DNA of 21,774 bases. Source: an uncultured Oscillospiraceae bacterium (GTDB lineage Bacteria > Bacillota > Clostridia > Oscillospirales > Ruminococcaceae). The notes under the pieces were generated by a model. It worked only from the letters and a program-made list of their open reading frames with translations, was not told where the DNA came from and made no database searches. Position numbers and translations under genes: made by a program. The DNA lies in assembly GCA_934232845.1 (NCBI GenBank), contig CAKQGD010000029.1, positions 1 to 21,774 on the forward strand. The letters run 5' to 3'. Positions 15,560 through 21,774 of the stretch are shown one piece after another (within the stretch, counting starts at the first letter, position 1; every line of letters begins with the position of its first letter).

Positions 15560-15940
15560 CGCGCACTTTTCGGCTTCAATCTGTGCGGGAGTTTTCTGCC
15601 GGACGTGCTCACGGCAAAAGCCGTAAGCCTTTTTGAAACGGAAAATTTCCCGGCCGGATACAAACCTCTCCCGCGCGGCGTTTTGGGAATCCCTCTGCGG
15701 ACGGTGCAAAGCCGGCACGGAGAGCGCAGAAAAGCGCCGGAGTATCTTATCCGCAGGAGGCAGAAACTCCTACGAAACGGCAAAGAAGCCAAAGAGCAAA
15801 CGGCAAAGCGGTGAGAGCATCGCTTTATGCCGCCGCGAGAGCAAGCCAAGACGGGCATAAAACCGTTGCGAGGATTCAAATCGCCGCCGAATCGCAAAAT
15901 CTATATTTTTTGTAGAAAAATGCAGTTTTTGTGGAAAAAG
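15560..15940. other. Gap after the S11-like gene, no supported gene
   Basis: A minus-strand open frame of 114 codons crosses this gap but is Arg/Cys-rich, has no ribosome binding site and reaches into the end of the S11-like gene, so I treat it as spurious. There is a small perfect hairpin ACGGC-AAAA-GCCGT at 15611-15624. No T-tailed terminator was found directly after the stop at 15559. Confidence 0.5.
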
Positions 15941-15941
15941 A

Positions 15942-15971
15942 TTGACAAAAGCGCAAAATCCGCGGTATGAT
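15942..15971 (+). promoter_or_regulatory. Strong promoter of the YegP-like gene
   Basis: A perfect TTGACA at 15942-15947, an 18-nt spacer, and TATGAT at 15966-15971, preceded by an A/T-rich stretch (15901-15941) that could act as an UP element. This is the closest match to the sigma-A consensus in the window and suggests high expression. Confidence 0.75.
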
Positions 15972-16009
15972 AAAAGATATTTTCAGACGTTAGAAAGGAT
16001 GGTTTCTTT

Positions 16010-16378
16010 ATGGGCAAATTTGTGATCCACCAGACTGCTTCCGGTTTTCGGTTCAACCTCAAGGCTTCCAACGGCGAGGTGATCGCCGCGTCCGAGACGT
16101 ATTCCTCCGAGGCCTCCTGCCGCGGCGGCGTGCAGAGCGTGATCGCCAATGCCCCCATTGCGGCGCTCGAAGACCAGACGGTCGAAGGCTGGCAGCAGGA
16201 AAAGAACCCGAAATTCGAGATCTATAAGGATAAAAAAGGTGAGTTCCGTTTTCGCTTAAAGGCCAAAAACGGTCAGATCATCGCCGTGTCCGAGGGATAC
16301 GCCGCAAAGGCCTCCTGCCAGAACGGTGTGGCCAGCGTGCGCAAAAACGCCGTCGACGCAAAGATCGAGACCGAATAA
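16010..16378 (+). CDS. YegP/DUF1508 two-repeat protein (UPF0339 family)
   Basis: A 122-aa soluble protein made of two DUF1508 repeats of about 48 residues. The first (about 3-50) has FVIHQTASGFRFNLKASNGE followed by VIAASETYSSEASCRGGVQS. The second (about 67-113) has FEIYKDKKGEFRFRLKAKNG followed by QIIAVSEGYAAKASCQNGVA. Each repeat shows the family core F-x-I/Y-x-x-K-x-G-x-F/Y-R/W-x-L-K-A-x-N-G-x-x-I-x-x-S-E-x-Y. The biochemical role of the family is not established. ATG 16010 follows an AAAGGA-type site. It has its own strong promoter and terminator, so it is monocistronic and probably abundant. Confidence 0.95.
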   Translation: MGKFVIHQTASGFRFNLKASNGEVIAASETYSSEASCRGGVQSVIANAPIAALEDQTVEGWQQEKNPKFEIYKDKKGEFRFRLKAKNGQIIAVSEGYAAKASCQNGVASVRKNAVDAKIETE

Positions 16379-16393
16379 AACCGTTTTTTCAAA

Positions 16394-16430
16394 ACAGACC
16401 CCGGGCACGGCTGCTCGGGGCTTGTTTTTT
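16394..16430 (+). terminator. Terminator of the YegP-like gene
   Basis: A 13-bp stem with a wobble and a small mismatch (16394-16406 and 16413-16425) followed by T6 at 16425-16430, 16 nt after the stop codon. Confidence 0.8.
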
Positions 16431-16930
16431 GTCGCCGGATTTTTAGGAAAGCGATGAGCCCAGCCTTCGCGGGCAAAACGGGCCAAGGCGGTGTTTTTTG
16501 CCGCTTTACGCTTTTTTAGCGCAATGAGAGAAAAAGCGCGAAGAACCGAAGCCTTTTAAAGCAGACACGAGCTTTGCCTGCATTGTACGCCCGGCCGCCA
16601 TGCCGGGCTTTTGTCGTCTCTCTGCGCGGCTCTTTTGGGCAGGCGCGTTGCTTTCCTTTCGGGGATGCGGCTGTTTTGAGATAAGACAAAGCCACGAGAA
16701 AACGCGCGGTATGCAACCACCCGATCAGGGGAGGATGCCGGCTCGCCTCTTGAGAGGCATCGAATGATTCTTCTTACGCATCACACGCTCTGCGGCTGCC
16801 AAAGCAGTCTTTTCTCTTTGGCTATCCTCTTTGCTTCTGAATATTTGTCATTTCGCTGTGCGCAATGCGGTAAGCGAAGGTTTTTCTGCCCGCCGGTATA
16901 GCGGACGGCTGTCTTGTCCGCAAAACAAAA
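16431..16930. other. Long gap without a supported gene
   Basis: Several short open frames exist on both strands, but none has a ribosome binding site or a recognisable domain. A hairpin GCCCGGC/GCCGGGC (16589-16595, 16602-16608) followed by T4 could be a plus-strand terminator, hinting at a lost gene or a small transcript upstream. Near 16855-16875 the minus strand reads a short run resembling common dispersed intergenic repeats. I see no RNA gene. Confidence 0.45.
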
Positions 16931-17179
16931 CCGCCTTTCCCATTGCGGAAAAGGCGGCTGCGCGTGCCGAAAAAGTTCGGAGCGCTTCCAAGGAGGCTGA
17001 TCTTCCATGGATACGGCGCGGCTTTTCATAGAAACCGATGCCCCTCCTCCCCGGTTTCGTGCTCCTGCGGCCGCGGATCGGGTATAAAAGCGGGCGCATG
17101 TCCCGGTTTTATGCTTTCAACTTTTAGGATCTTGTGAAATCAAGAAAACCGCCTTTTCCATCGCGGAAAAGGCGGTTTT
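16931..17179 (+). repeat. Intergenic repeat element, copy 2, between two near-identical hairpins
   Basis: The element is bracketed by two related stem-loops: CCGCCTTTCC/GGAAAAGGCGG (16931-16957) and the perfect 15-bp stem 17145-17179. Inside, CCGAAAAAGTTCGG (16967-16980) matches the left part of copy 1, and GGATCTTGTGAAATCAAG (17127-17144) matches the core that precedes the final terminator in copies 1 and 3. The middle is longer and less alike than in the other copies. Confidence 0.5.
17145..17179. terminator. Terminator of the Mrp gene (bidirectional)
   Basis: Perfect 15-bp arms 17145-17159 and 17165-17179 with a 5-nt loop; the arms supply T4 on both strands. It lies 17 bp beyond the Mrp stop on the minus strand and also closes repeat copy 2 on the plus strand. 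Confidence 0.8.
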
Positions 17180-17196
17180 CTTCTGCACGGCGTTTG

Positions 17197-18036
17197 TTAT
17201 TTCAGCAGGCGGGCGATCACATCCATCGCGGTTTTGACGCGGTCGCCGGGAAGGCTCTCAACCTCGCCGCGGTCCACCGCCGCCGCGACGGCCGGATCCA
17301 GCGGCAGACGGGCGAGAATCGGCGTGTCGTAGCGCAGCGCCGTTTCCTCAAGGTTGCTCTCGCCGAAGAGATACAGCTTTTCGCCGCATTTGGGGCATTC
17401 GGCCCAGCTCATGTTTTCCACCACGCCGAGCAGCGGCACGTTCATCATCTTTGCCATGCCGACGGCCTTGGAGACGATCATACCGACCAGCTCCTGCGGG
17501 GAGGTAACGATTACAATGCCCGCGATCGGCAGGCTCTGCAGCAGGGTGAGCTGCGCGTCGCCCGTGCCGGGGGGCATATCGACAAACAGAAAATCCACGT
17601 CGTCCCAGAGAACGTCCGTCCAGAACTGGCGGATCACGCCGCCGATGATTGGGCCGCGCCAGATCACGGGATCGGTTTCGTTTTCCAGAAGGAGATTGAC
17701 GCTCATCACGTCGATGCCGGTCTTGGAGCGCACGGGGTAAAGCACCTCGCCGTCGCTGTCGGCCTTTTGGTGCAGACCGAAGGACGCCGGAATCGACGGG
17801 CCGGTCACATCGCCGTCGAGAATGCCCGTGCGGTAGCCGCGCCGCGCCGCTTCGCACGCGAGCAGGGAGGTGACGAGGCTCTTGCCCACGCCGCCCTTGC
17901 CGCTCATCACGGCGACGGCCTTTTTCACGCTGCTGCGGGGATTGAGCGGCGCAAGCAGGCTTTCCGGCTCGCCGCCCTCGCGGCTTGCGCAGTTGGCCGA
18001 GCAGGTGGAACAGTCATGGGTACATTCTTCACTCAT
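17197..18036 (-). CDS. mrp: Mrp/NBP35-family iron-sulfur cluster carrier ATPase
   Basis: A 279-aa cytoplasmic P-loop ATPase of the MinD/ParA superclass that holds and transfers [4Fe-4S] clusters as a dimer. The deviant Walker A SGKGGVGKS is at 45-53, ILDGDVTGPSIP at 72-83 and the DMPPGTGD motif at 153-160. The C-terminal cluster-binding pair CPKC is at 214-217. The N-terminus carries CTHDCSTCSANC (Cys5, 9, 12, 16), a four-Cys motif like that of NBP35 that could hold a second cluster. ATG 18036 is used because GAGGTG precedes it by 9 nt and the Cys motif starts there; the frame stays open to 18789 but that part reads repeats and the cca 5' region. A likely client in this window is the Fe-S enzyme NifJ (inference). 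Confidence 0.93.
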   Translation of the reverse strand: MSEECTHDCSTCSANCASREGGEPESLLAPLNPRSSVKKAVAVMSGKGGVGKSLVTSLLACEAARRGYRTGILDGDVTGPSIPASFGLHQKADSDGEVLYPVRSKTGIDVMSVNLLLENETDPVIWRGPIIGGVIRQFWTDVLWDDVDFLFVDMPPGTGDAQLTLLQSLPIAGIVIVTSPQELVGMIVSKAVGMAKMMNVPLLGVVENMSWAECPKCGEKLYLFGESNLEETALRYDTPILARLPLDPAVAAAVDRGEVESLPGDRVKTAMDVIARLLK

Positions 18037-18097
18037 ACAAAAAAGCACCTCTTTTGTTTGCGCGGCCATCCTTTGCCGCCGCGCAGTTTTCTTGTCT

Positions 18098-18126
18098 ATT
18101 ATAACGCCGCTTGTGGGCGGTATAAT
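18098..18126. promoter_or_regulatory. Palindrome joining two divergent -10 boxes upstream of mrp
   Basis: TATAAT occurs on the minus strand (complement of 18098-18103) and on the plus strand (18121-18126), joined by a CGCCGC-TTGT-GGGCGG inverted repeat. The minus-strand box fits an mrp promoter with a leader of about 55 nt. Neither has a good -35, so an activator or repressor bound at the palindrome is plausible. Confidence 0.5.
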
Positions 18127-18290
18127 CGCAGGAAAGGTCTCTTTTCTTATCATACCATACCTGTCAAGAATGGAAAAGACTTTTTTCTTCGCGTTGCCGG
18201 CCCGGCGAAACTGTGCTACAGTAGAAAGCATAGAGACGCCGCCCGGGAAATAGGCCGCGGTCATAAACGGCAAAATCGAGCAGGAGTATC

Positions 18291-18495
18291 CGTTGGCTGA
18301 GAGCGCCGTGGTCGAAAAAACCGAGCAAGCGAACAGCGCAAAGATTTTTTGGATAATTGCAAGAGGGAGAAGTCTCTCCCCATTCCTCGGCCGGAGGAGA
18401 TCACGGTATTTTTCAAAGAATATGGCAAACCTCTTGCGGCGCGCCCAGTGGGCGATGAAGCCGAACGGCTGAGTGCGCCGCAGTCGAAAAGACCC
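18291..18495 (-). repeat. Inverted copies of the 113-bp repeat family upstream of cca
   Basis: Two degenerate units, in reverse orientation to the array at 1-288. The segment 18294-18350 matches the complement of 195-260, including GGTCGAAAAAACCGAGCAAG and AGCGAACAGCGC. The segment 18431-18495 matches the complement of 1-62, with GGCGATGAAGCCGAACGGCT. The units are 172 bp apart instead of 113. No gene is supported in 18037-18582. Confidence 0.7.
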
Positions 18496-18582
18496 ATTTG
18501 CCGCGCCTGCCGTACGCAGAGACCTTTTTATATTGCCGCAGCCATAAGGCGGCGGACAGCCAAAACGAAAGGAGATACCGTC

Positions 18583-19767
18583 ATGCAATTGATCCCCTCC
18601 CCTGCCGCCCAGCGGGCCGCCTGTCTGCTGCGGAAGGCGGGCTTTGAAACCGTCTTTGTCGGCGGCTGTGTGCGCGACGCGTGCCGGGGCGTGACGCCGC
18701 ACGATTTCGATCTGGCGACGGCGGCGTATCCGGCGGAGATGCTGTCGGTCTTTTCCGGATGCCGGGTGCTTACGACGGGGATCCGCCACGGCACGGTGAC
18801 GGTCGTATTTGACCGCGAGGCTGTGGAGATCACTTCTTTTCGCGCGGACGGGGCTTATTCCGACGGCAGACGGCCCGACGCGGTGCGCTTTTCCCGCAGT
18901 CTGGACGAAGATCTCGCGCGGCGGGACTTCACGGTCAACGCGCTCGCCGTCGGCGCAAACGGCCGCCTGATCGACCGCTTCGGCGGGCTCAATGATCTGA
19001 AAAACGGCGTTCTGCGCGCCATCGGAGACGCGGATGCGCGTTTTCGCGAGGATGCGCTGCGCATTCTGCGGGCGCTGCGCTTTTCGGCGCGGCTCGGCTT
19101 TGTGATCGAGCCGGACACCGCCGCCGCTCTGTTCCGAAACAAAGAGCTTCTGACGGCGCTGTCGGGCGAGCGCGTCGCGTCGGAGCTGTTTTCCCTGCTG
19201 GAGGCGCCCGGCGCAGGCGTCGTCGTCGGGCGGTATTTTGAGGTTTTGCAGACCGTGCTGCCCGAGTTGACGAATCAGGACGCGGTGAAAACGCTCGATC
19301 TTTTGCCGGCGGAGGCGCCGCTTCGCCTTGCGGCTCTGCTGCTGCCTGCCGGAGAGGAAACCGCCCGCCGTGCGCTTTCGCGGCTGTGCGTCTCAAACCG
19401 GATTTGCCGCCGCGTGCTCGCGGCCGTGCGGCTCGGGCGCCGGCCCTTCCCCCCGGCGGAAGAGGATCTGCTGCGCCTTTTGGCGTGCGGGGGCGAGCAG
19501 GCCGCTCTCGACTGCGCCGCGCTTCGCGAAGCGTCGGGGGAAAAGAATTGCCGCGCGCGTCTCGCCGCCGTGCTTGCAAAGCGGCCGTGTGTCTCTCTGA
19601 GCGCGCTCGCCGTGGACGGAAACGATCTGCTCGAAGGGGGCATTGCGGCGGGAAAACCGCTCGGCGCCGCGCTTCGCGCCCTGCTCGATGCGGTGATTGC
19701 GGGCCGCGTTGAAAACGAAAGAAACGCTCTGCTTGCCTTTCTGAGAGAAAATCCCCCCAAAAAATGA
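18583..19767 (+). CDS. cca: CCA tRNA nucleotidyltransferase / poly(A) polymerase family
   Basis: A 394-aa class II nucleotidyltransferase that adds or repairs the 3'-CCA end of tRNAs using CTP and ATP. The head domain has FVGGCVRDACRG (25-36), the metal-binding DFD at 41-43 (PHDFDLATAAYPAEM), the strand TVTVVFDREAVEITSFR (71-87), DLARRDFTVNALA (110-122) and, in the neck, GDADARFREDALRILRALRF (148-167). The C-terminal body (about 200-394) is helical without an obvious HD phosphohydrolase motif, as in the shorter bacterial CCA enzymes. A role as a C-adding or A-adding half enzyme, or as poly(A) polymerase, cannot be excluded, but the motifs favour CCA addition. ATG 18583 follows AAAGGAGA at 7 nt; the upstream open frame to 18349 reads the repeat. 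Confidence 0.92.
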   Translation: MQLIPSPAAQRAACLLRKAGFETVFVGGCVRDACRGVTPHDFDLATAAYPAEMLSVFSGCRVLTTGIRHGTVTVVFDREAVEITSFRADGAYSDGRRPDAVRFSRSLDEDLARRDFTVNALAVGANGRLIDRFGGLNDLKNGVLRAIGDADARFREDALRILRALRFSARLGFVIEPDTAAALFRNKELLTALSGERVASELFSLLEAPGAGVVVGRYFEVLQTVLPELTNQDAVKTLDLLPAEAPLRLAALLLPAGEETARRALSRLCVSNRICRRVLAAVRLGRRPFPPAEEDLLRLLACGGEQAALDCAALREASGEKNCRARLAAVLAKRPCVSLSALAVDGNDLLEGGIAAGKPLGAALRALLDAVIAGRVENERNALLAFLRENPPKK

Positions 19768-19840
19768 GACGCGCAGGTGATGTGCGGTCCCTTTGGGGCA
19801 CAGACCCGTTTTTTCTGAAATGGGTGCGGCGCACGCAAAA

Positions 19841-19872
19841 GCGGCCTTTCTCTGAAAAAAGAGAGAGGCCGC
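19841..19872 (-). terminator. Terminator closing repeat copy 3
   Basis: 12-bp arms 19841-19852 and 19861-19872 with one mismatch and an 8-nt loop; on the minus strand T4 follows. It lies between the convergent cca and htrA genes. Confidence 0.6.
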
Positions 19873-20002
19873 TCAGACTGTTGATTCACTTGATTTCAGA
19901 AAAGCATAGATCCGCGTCCGTGAAACCGCAAAACCGGGCGGTGGGCGCCGGTTTTTGTTGGAAGCGGCCCCGTACCCAAGGGGGATTGCTTCCCCCTCTA
20001 AA

Positions 20003-20034
20003 AGCGTGTCGAGCTTTTTCGATACGCTTTTTTT
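20003..20034 (+). terminator. Plus-strand terminator facing the HtrA gene
   Basis: 10-bp arms 20003-20012 and 20019-20028 with one mismatch, followed by T7 at 20028-20034. It would stop cca read-through just before the HtrA stop at 20050; the minus-strand side has T4, so it can serve htrA as well. Confidence 0.75.
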
Positions 20035-20049
20035 AAAGAAGCAGGTGCT

Positions 20050-21444
20050 TTACCAGCCGCCGCGTCCGAAAAAGCCGGGCATCGAGCCGTACGGCCATTC
20101 GTAGGAGTAATAGCCGTCCTGCGTGCTGCCGTTGTCCTGCTGCGGCTCCTCCTCGGAGGTGTCGTCGTCCGCCTGAGGCTGCTCCTCGTCGAGGGTGACC
20201 ACAATCAGCAGGGATTCGCCGCCGCGATAGACCGTTAATTCCATCTGTTCTCCCGCCCGGTGGTTGTTTTTCGCGTCGATCAGCTCGGCGCTCGAGGTGA
20301 TCTCCGTCTGATCCACCGCGGTGATGATGTCGCCCTGCTGAAGACCCGCCTCTTCGGCGCAGGAGCCTTTCTCAACGGAATTGACGTACGCGCCGACCAC
20401 ATAGCCGGAATAGCGCTGAGCCGTCAGAGACGACACCGTGGATACCGTAATGCCGAGATAGGGCTTGCCGGTGACGTAGCCGTGTTCGATCAGATCCGGC
20501 AGAATTTCTTTGACGCTGTTGATCGGAATGGCGAAGCCGATGCCCTCGATGGACGCGCCCGACGCGCCGCCGGCCGTGGAGCCGGAATATTTGGCGTTGA
20601 CGATGCCGATCACCTCGCCGAAGGCGTTAAAGAGCGGGCCGCCGGAGTTGCCGGAGTTCACCGTGCAGTCGGTCTGCAGCAGGTTCATCACGGCGCCGTC
20701 GCTCATCGAAATGGCGCGGTTCGTCGCGGAGACGATGCCGGTCGTGGTCGTGTTGGCAAGGGTGCCCAGCGCGTTGCCGATGCTGGTGACCGTGTCGCCC
20801 ACGCCCAGCAGGCCGCTGTCGCCGAACACGACGGGGGTGAGCTCGCGCTCGCCGGGATCGATCTTCAGCACGGCCACGTCCTGCTCGGCGTCGCCGCCCA
20901 CGTATTCGGCGGGGGCGCTGTCCGCGCCGTCGTTAAAGGTGACGGAAATCGCCTTGGCGCCGTCCACCACATGATAGCAGGTCAGCAGATACCCGTCCTC
21001 AGAGATCACAAAGCCCGTGCCCGCGCCCGTGCCGGAGGAGGTCTCCACCGCCACCGATACGACCGACGGAGAATACAGGCTGTAAATCTGGCTGTAGGTC
21101 AGGGCCTCTCCCTCCGCGACGGTGAGGGTCTCCAGCGAGGCGCCCGCTGAGCCGGTGCGGCCGCTCTGCAGAATGCGCACCGAACCGCCGCCGAGGGCCA
21201 GCACGGTTCCCGCACCAGCGGCGCCGCCGATCAGCGCGCAGCAGAGCGCAAGGCATACCGCGCGCACAAACGGGCGTTTTTCTGATTTTTTCTTTTGTGT
21301 ATGGGGAGTGTGGCCGGTTTCGGGGCGGCTCGTTTCCGTGTCGGGGGCCGCGGCGTTTTTCTGCTCGGGGTCATAGGGCTCTCCCGAGAGAACAAAGCCG
21401 TTTTGCTGCCCGGAGTCGTTTTCTTTTCTTTCGAAATCGTACAT
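20050..21444 (-). CDS. htrA: HtrA/DegP-like membrane-anchored serine protease with PDZ domain
   Basis: A 464-aa S1C protease for surface protein quality control. Residues 1-57 are a polar cytoplasmic tail ending in a KKKSEKR stop-transfer-type run; one membrane helix spans about 59-85. The trypsin-like domain covers about 118-315 with the full triad: His158 in LTCYHVVDG, Asp189 in EQDVAVLKI and Ser267 in NSGNSGGPLF. One PDZ domain covers about 325-420 (KPYLGITVSTV, GLQQGDIITAVD). The tail 421-464 is acidic and then aromatic and Gly-rich, ending YYSYEWPYGSMPGFFGRGGW, which is unusual and could bind a partner or the wall. ATG 21444 is preferred (AAGGAG at 10 nt) over GTG 21450 at 4 nt. TTGACT-like sequence lies upstream, but the -10 is uncertain. 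No two-component system adjoins. Confidence 0.95.
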   Translation of the reverse strand: MYDFERKENDSGQQNGFVLSGEPYDPEQKNAAAPDTETSRPETGHTPHTQKKKSEKRPFVRAVCLALCCALIGGAAGAGTVLALGGGSVRILQSGRTGSAGASLETLTVAEGEALTYSQIYSLYSPSVVSVAVETSSGTGAGTGFVISEDGYLLTCYHVVDGAKAISVTFNDGADSAPAEYVGGDAEQDVAVLKIDPGERELTPVVFGDSGLLGVGDTVTSIGNALGTLANTTTTGIVSATNRAISMSDGAVMNLLQTDCTVNSGNSGGPLFNAFGEVIGIVNAKYSGSTAGGASGASIEGIGFAIPINSVKEILPDLIEHGYVTGKPYLGITVSTVSSLTAQRYSGYVVGAYVNSVEKGSCAEEAGLQQGDIITAVDQTEITSSAELIDAKNNHRAGEQMELTVYRGGESLLIVVTLDEEQPQADDDTSEEEPQQDNGSTQDGYYSYEWPYGSMPGFFGRGGW

Positions 21445-21774
21445 TATCACATCGCTCCTTTTTTGCGGATGATTTTGTCTATAATAACAGAATACCCGGC
21501 AAACGTGAAAAACAAGTCAAAACCTTGTTATGTTTTCTCCGAAAGTTTGAAAACAAATTGTGTCGCCGCCCGAAAAAAAGCCCCGCGTTTTTTATTTTGG
21601 CGCGGAGGCTTCGCCGCAAAATACACATTCTGTCCGCGGTTTGTAACTGTGGATCGGGTGAAAATCTCACGCAAAAGACAAAACGGCGAAAAAAAATAAT
21701 GACAAACCTGTCATTATTATGTTAAACTTATGAAAAAAAAAAAAAAAAAAAAATGACAACAAATTAAAATAATA
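21445..21774. other. AT-rich end of the window with palindrome and A21 run
   Basis: No gene is supported; all frames at the very end meet stops quickly. The divergent promoter of htrA must lie in 21451-21540. A perfect 10-bp inverted repeat AATAATGACA/TGTCATTATT lies at 21695-21718 with a 4-nt loop, and a run of 21 A covers 21733-21753. Base composition falls sharply to A/T from about 21690, suggesting a regulatory region for a gene beyond the window or a contig-end artefact. Confidence 0.5.

Larger units (their letters stand above)
19841..20034 (-). repeat. Intergenic repeat element, copy 3
   Basis: Read on the minus strand, directly after the HtrA stop: hairpin with TCGAAAAAGCTCGA (around 20008-20022), a GGGGGA/TCCCCC hairpin (about 19979-19997), GGTTTCACGG, the core GAAATCAAGTGAATCAACAG followed by TCTGAGCG (19870-19899), and a final hairpin 19841-19872 with T4. 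The order and core match copy 1 (8842-8998), which likewise follows a gene on its own strand. Confidence 0.6.

Noticed and set aside
14201..15718. 505-codon open frame antisense to the S11-like gene
   Set aside because: Shadow of a real gene that has a signal peptide, an anchor and a strong ribosome binding site.
15865..15895. tRNA-like T-arm sequence on the minus strand (GATTTGAATCC)
   Set aside because: No acceptor, D or anticodon stems could be built around it.
15553..15897. 114-codon minus-strand frame after the S11-like gene
   Set aside because: No ribosome binding site; composition rich in Arg, Cys and Ser; overlaps the end of the upstream gene; no domain seen.
16764..16904. 46-codon plus-strand frame with CAQCG and a later FCP, suggesting a zinc motif
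   Set aside because: No ribosome binding site, and it lies in a repeat-like intergenic stretch; two Cys pairs are too little evidence.
18037..18789. N-terminal extension of the Mrp frame upstream of ATG 18036
   Set aside because: It reads repeat DNA and the antisense of cca; a ribosome binding site and the Cys motif place the start at 18036.

Overview
The window is high-GC bacterial DNA that looks like a Gram-positive strict anaerobe of class Clostridia, most likely of the Oscillospirales type. This is an inference from AGGAGG-type ribosome binding sites, a one-chain pyruvate:ferredoxin oxidoreductase, AbrB and XRE regulators, a membrane-anchored HtrA, an S11-family (DacA-like) protein with a C-terminal membrane anchor, and Mrp/YegP housekeeping genes. 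No rRNA, tRNA, CRISPR, transposase, integrase or phage gene was seen. It reads as ordinary chromosome with unusually rich intergenic structure.

Layout. 1-283: tandem array of a 113-bp palindromic repeat. 297-1604 (-): nucleotide-sugar dehydrogenase. 1942-5622 (+): nifJ, behind an extended -10 promoter. 5623-5953: structured gap with two hairpins. 5954-6505 (-) and 6616-7200 (+): XRE-cupin regulator divergent from a LysE-family exporter, followed by a patatin-like hydrolase (7254-8099, +). 8157-8333 (-): a 58-aa AbrB-domain protein, divergent from a small XRE regulator (8500-8832, +). 8833-9786: terminators, a repeat element and a doubtful or decayed membrane ORF. 9787-12909 (-): rlmB followed by a P-type-ATPase-like membrane protein that has lost its catalytic motifs. 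13302-14036 (-): metallophosphoesterase, divergent from a DacA-like protein (14228-15559, +) that lacks the catalytic Ser and Lys. 16010-16378 (+): two-repeat YegP/DUF1508 protein. 16379-17196: 818-bp gap. 17197-18036 (-): Mrp/NBP35-type Fe-S ATPase. 18583-19767 (+): cca-type tRNA nucleotidyltransferase. 20050-21444 (-): HtrA protease. 21445-21774: AT-rich end with a palindrome and a 21-A run.

Function. NifJ converts pyruvate to acetyl-CoA with ferredoxin reduction, and Mrp may supply Fe-S clusters for enzymes of this kind. RlmB and Cca serve translation. HtrA and the S11-like protein act at the cell surface, and the sugar dehydrogenase makes a uronic-acid precursor for surface glycans. Neighbours are mostly unrelated in pathway; the two clear regulator pairs are XRE-cupin/LysE and AbrB/XRE.

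Most unusual points: two proteins that keep an enzyme fold but appear catalytically dead (P-type ATPase-like, D503 region; S11 peptidase-like, SxxK and SxN both lost); a three-copy intergenic element with a conserved core next to a terminator hairpin; and a 113-bp palindromic repeat family present at both ends of the window in opposite orientations.
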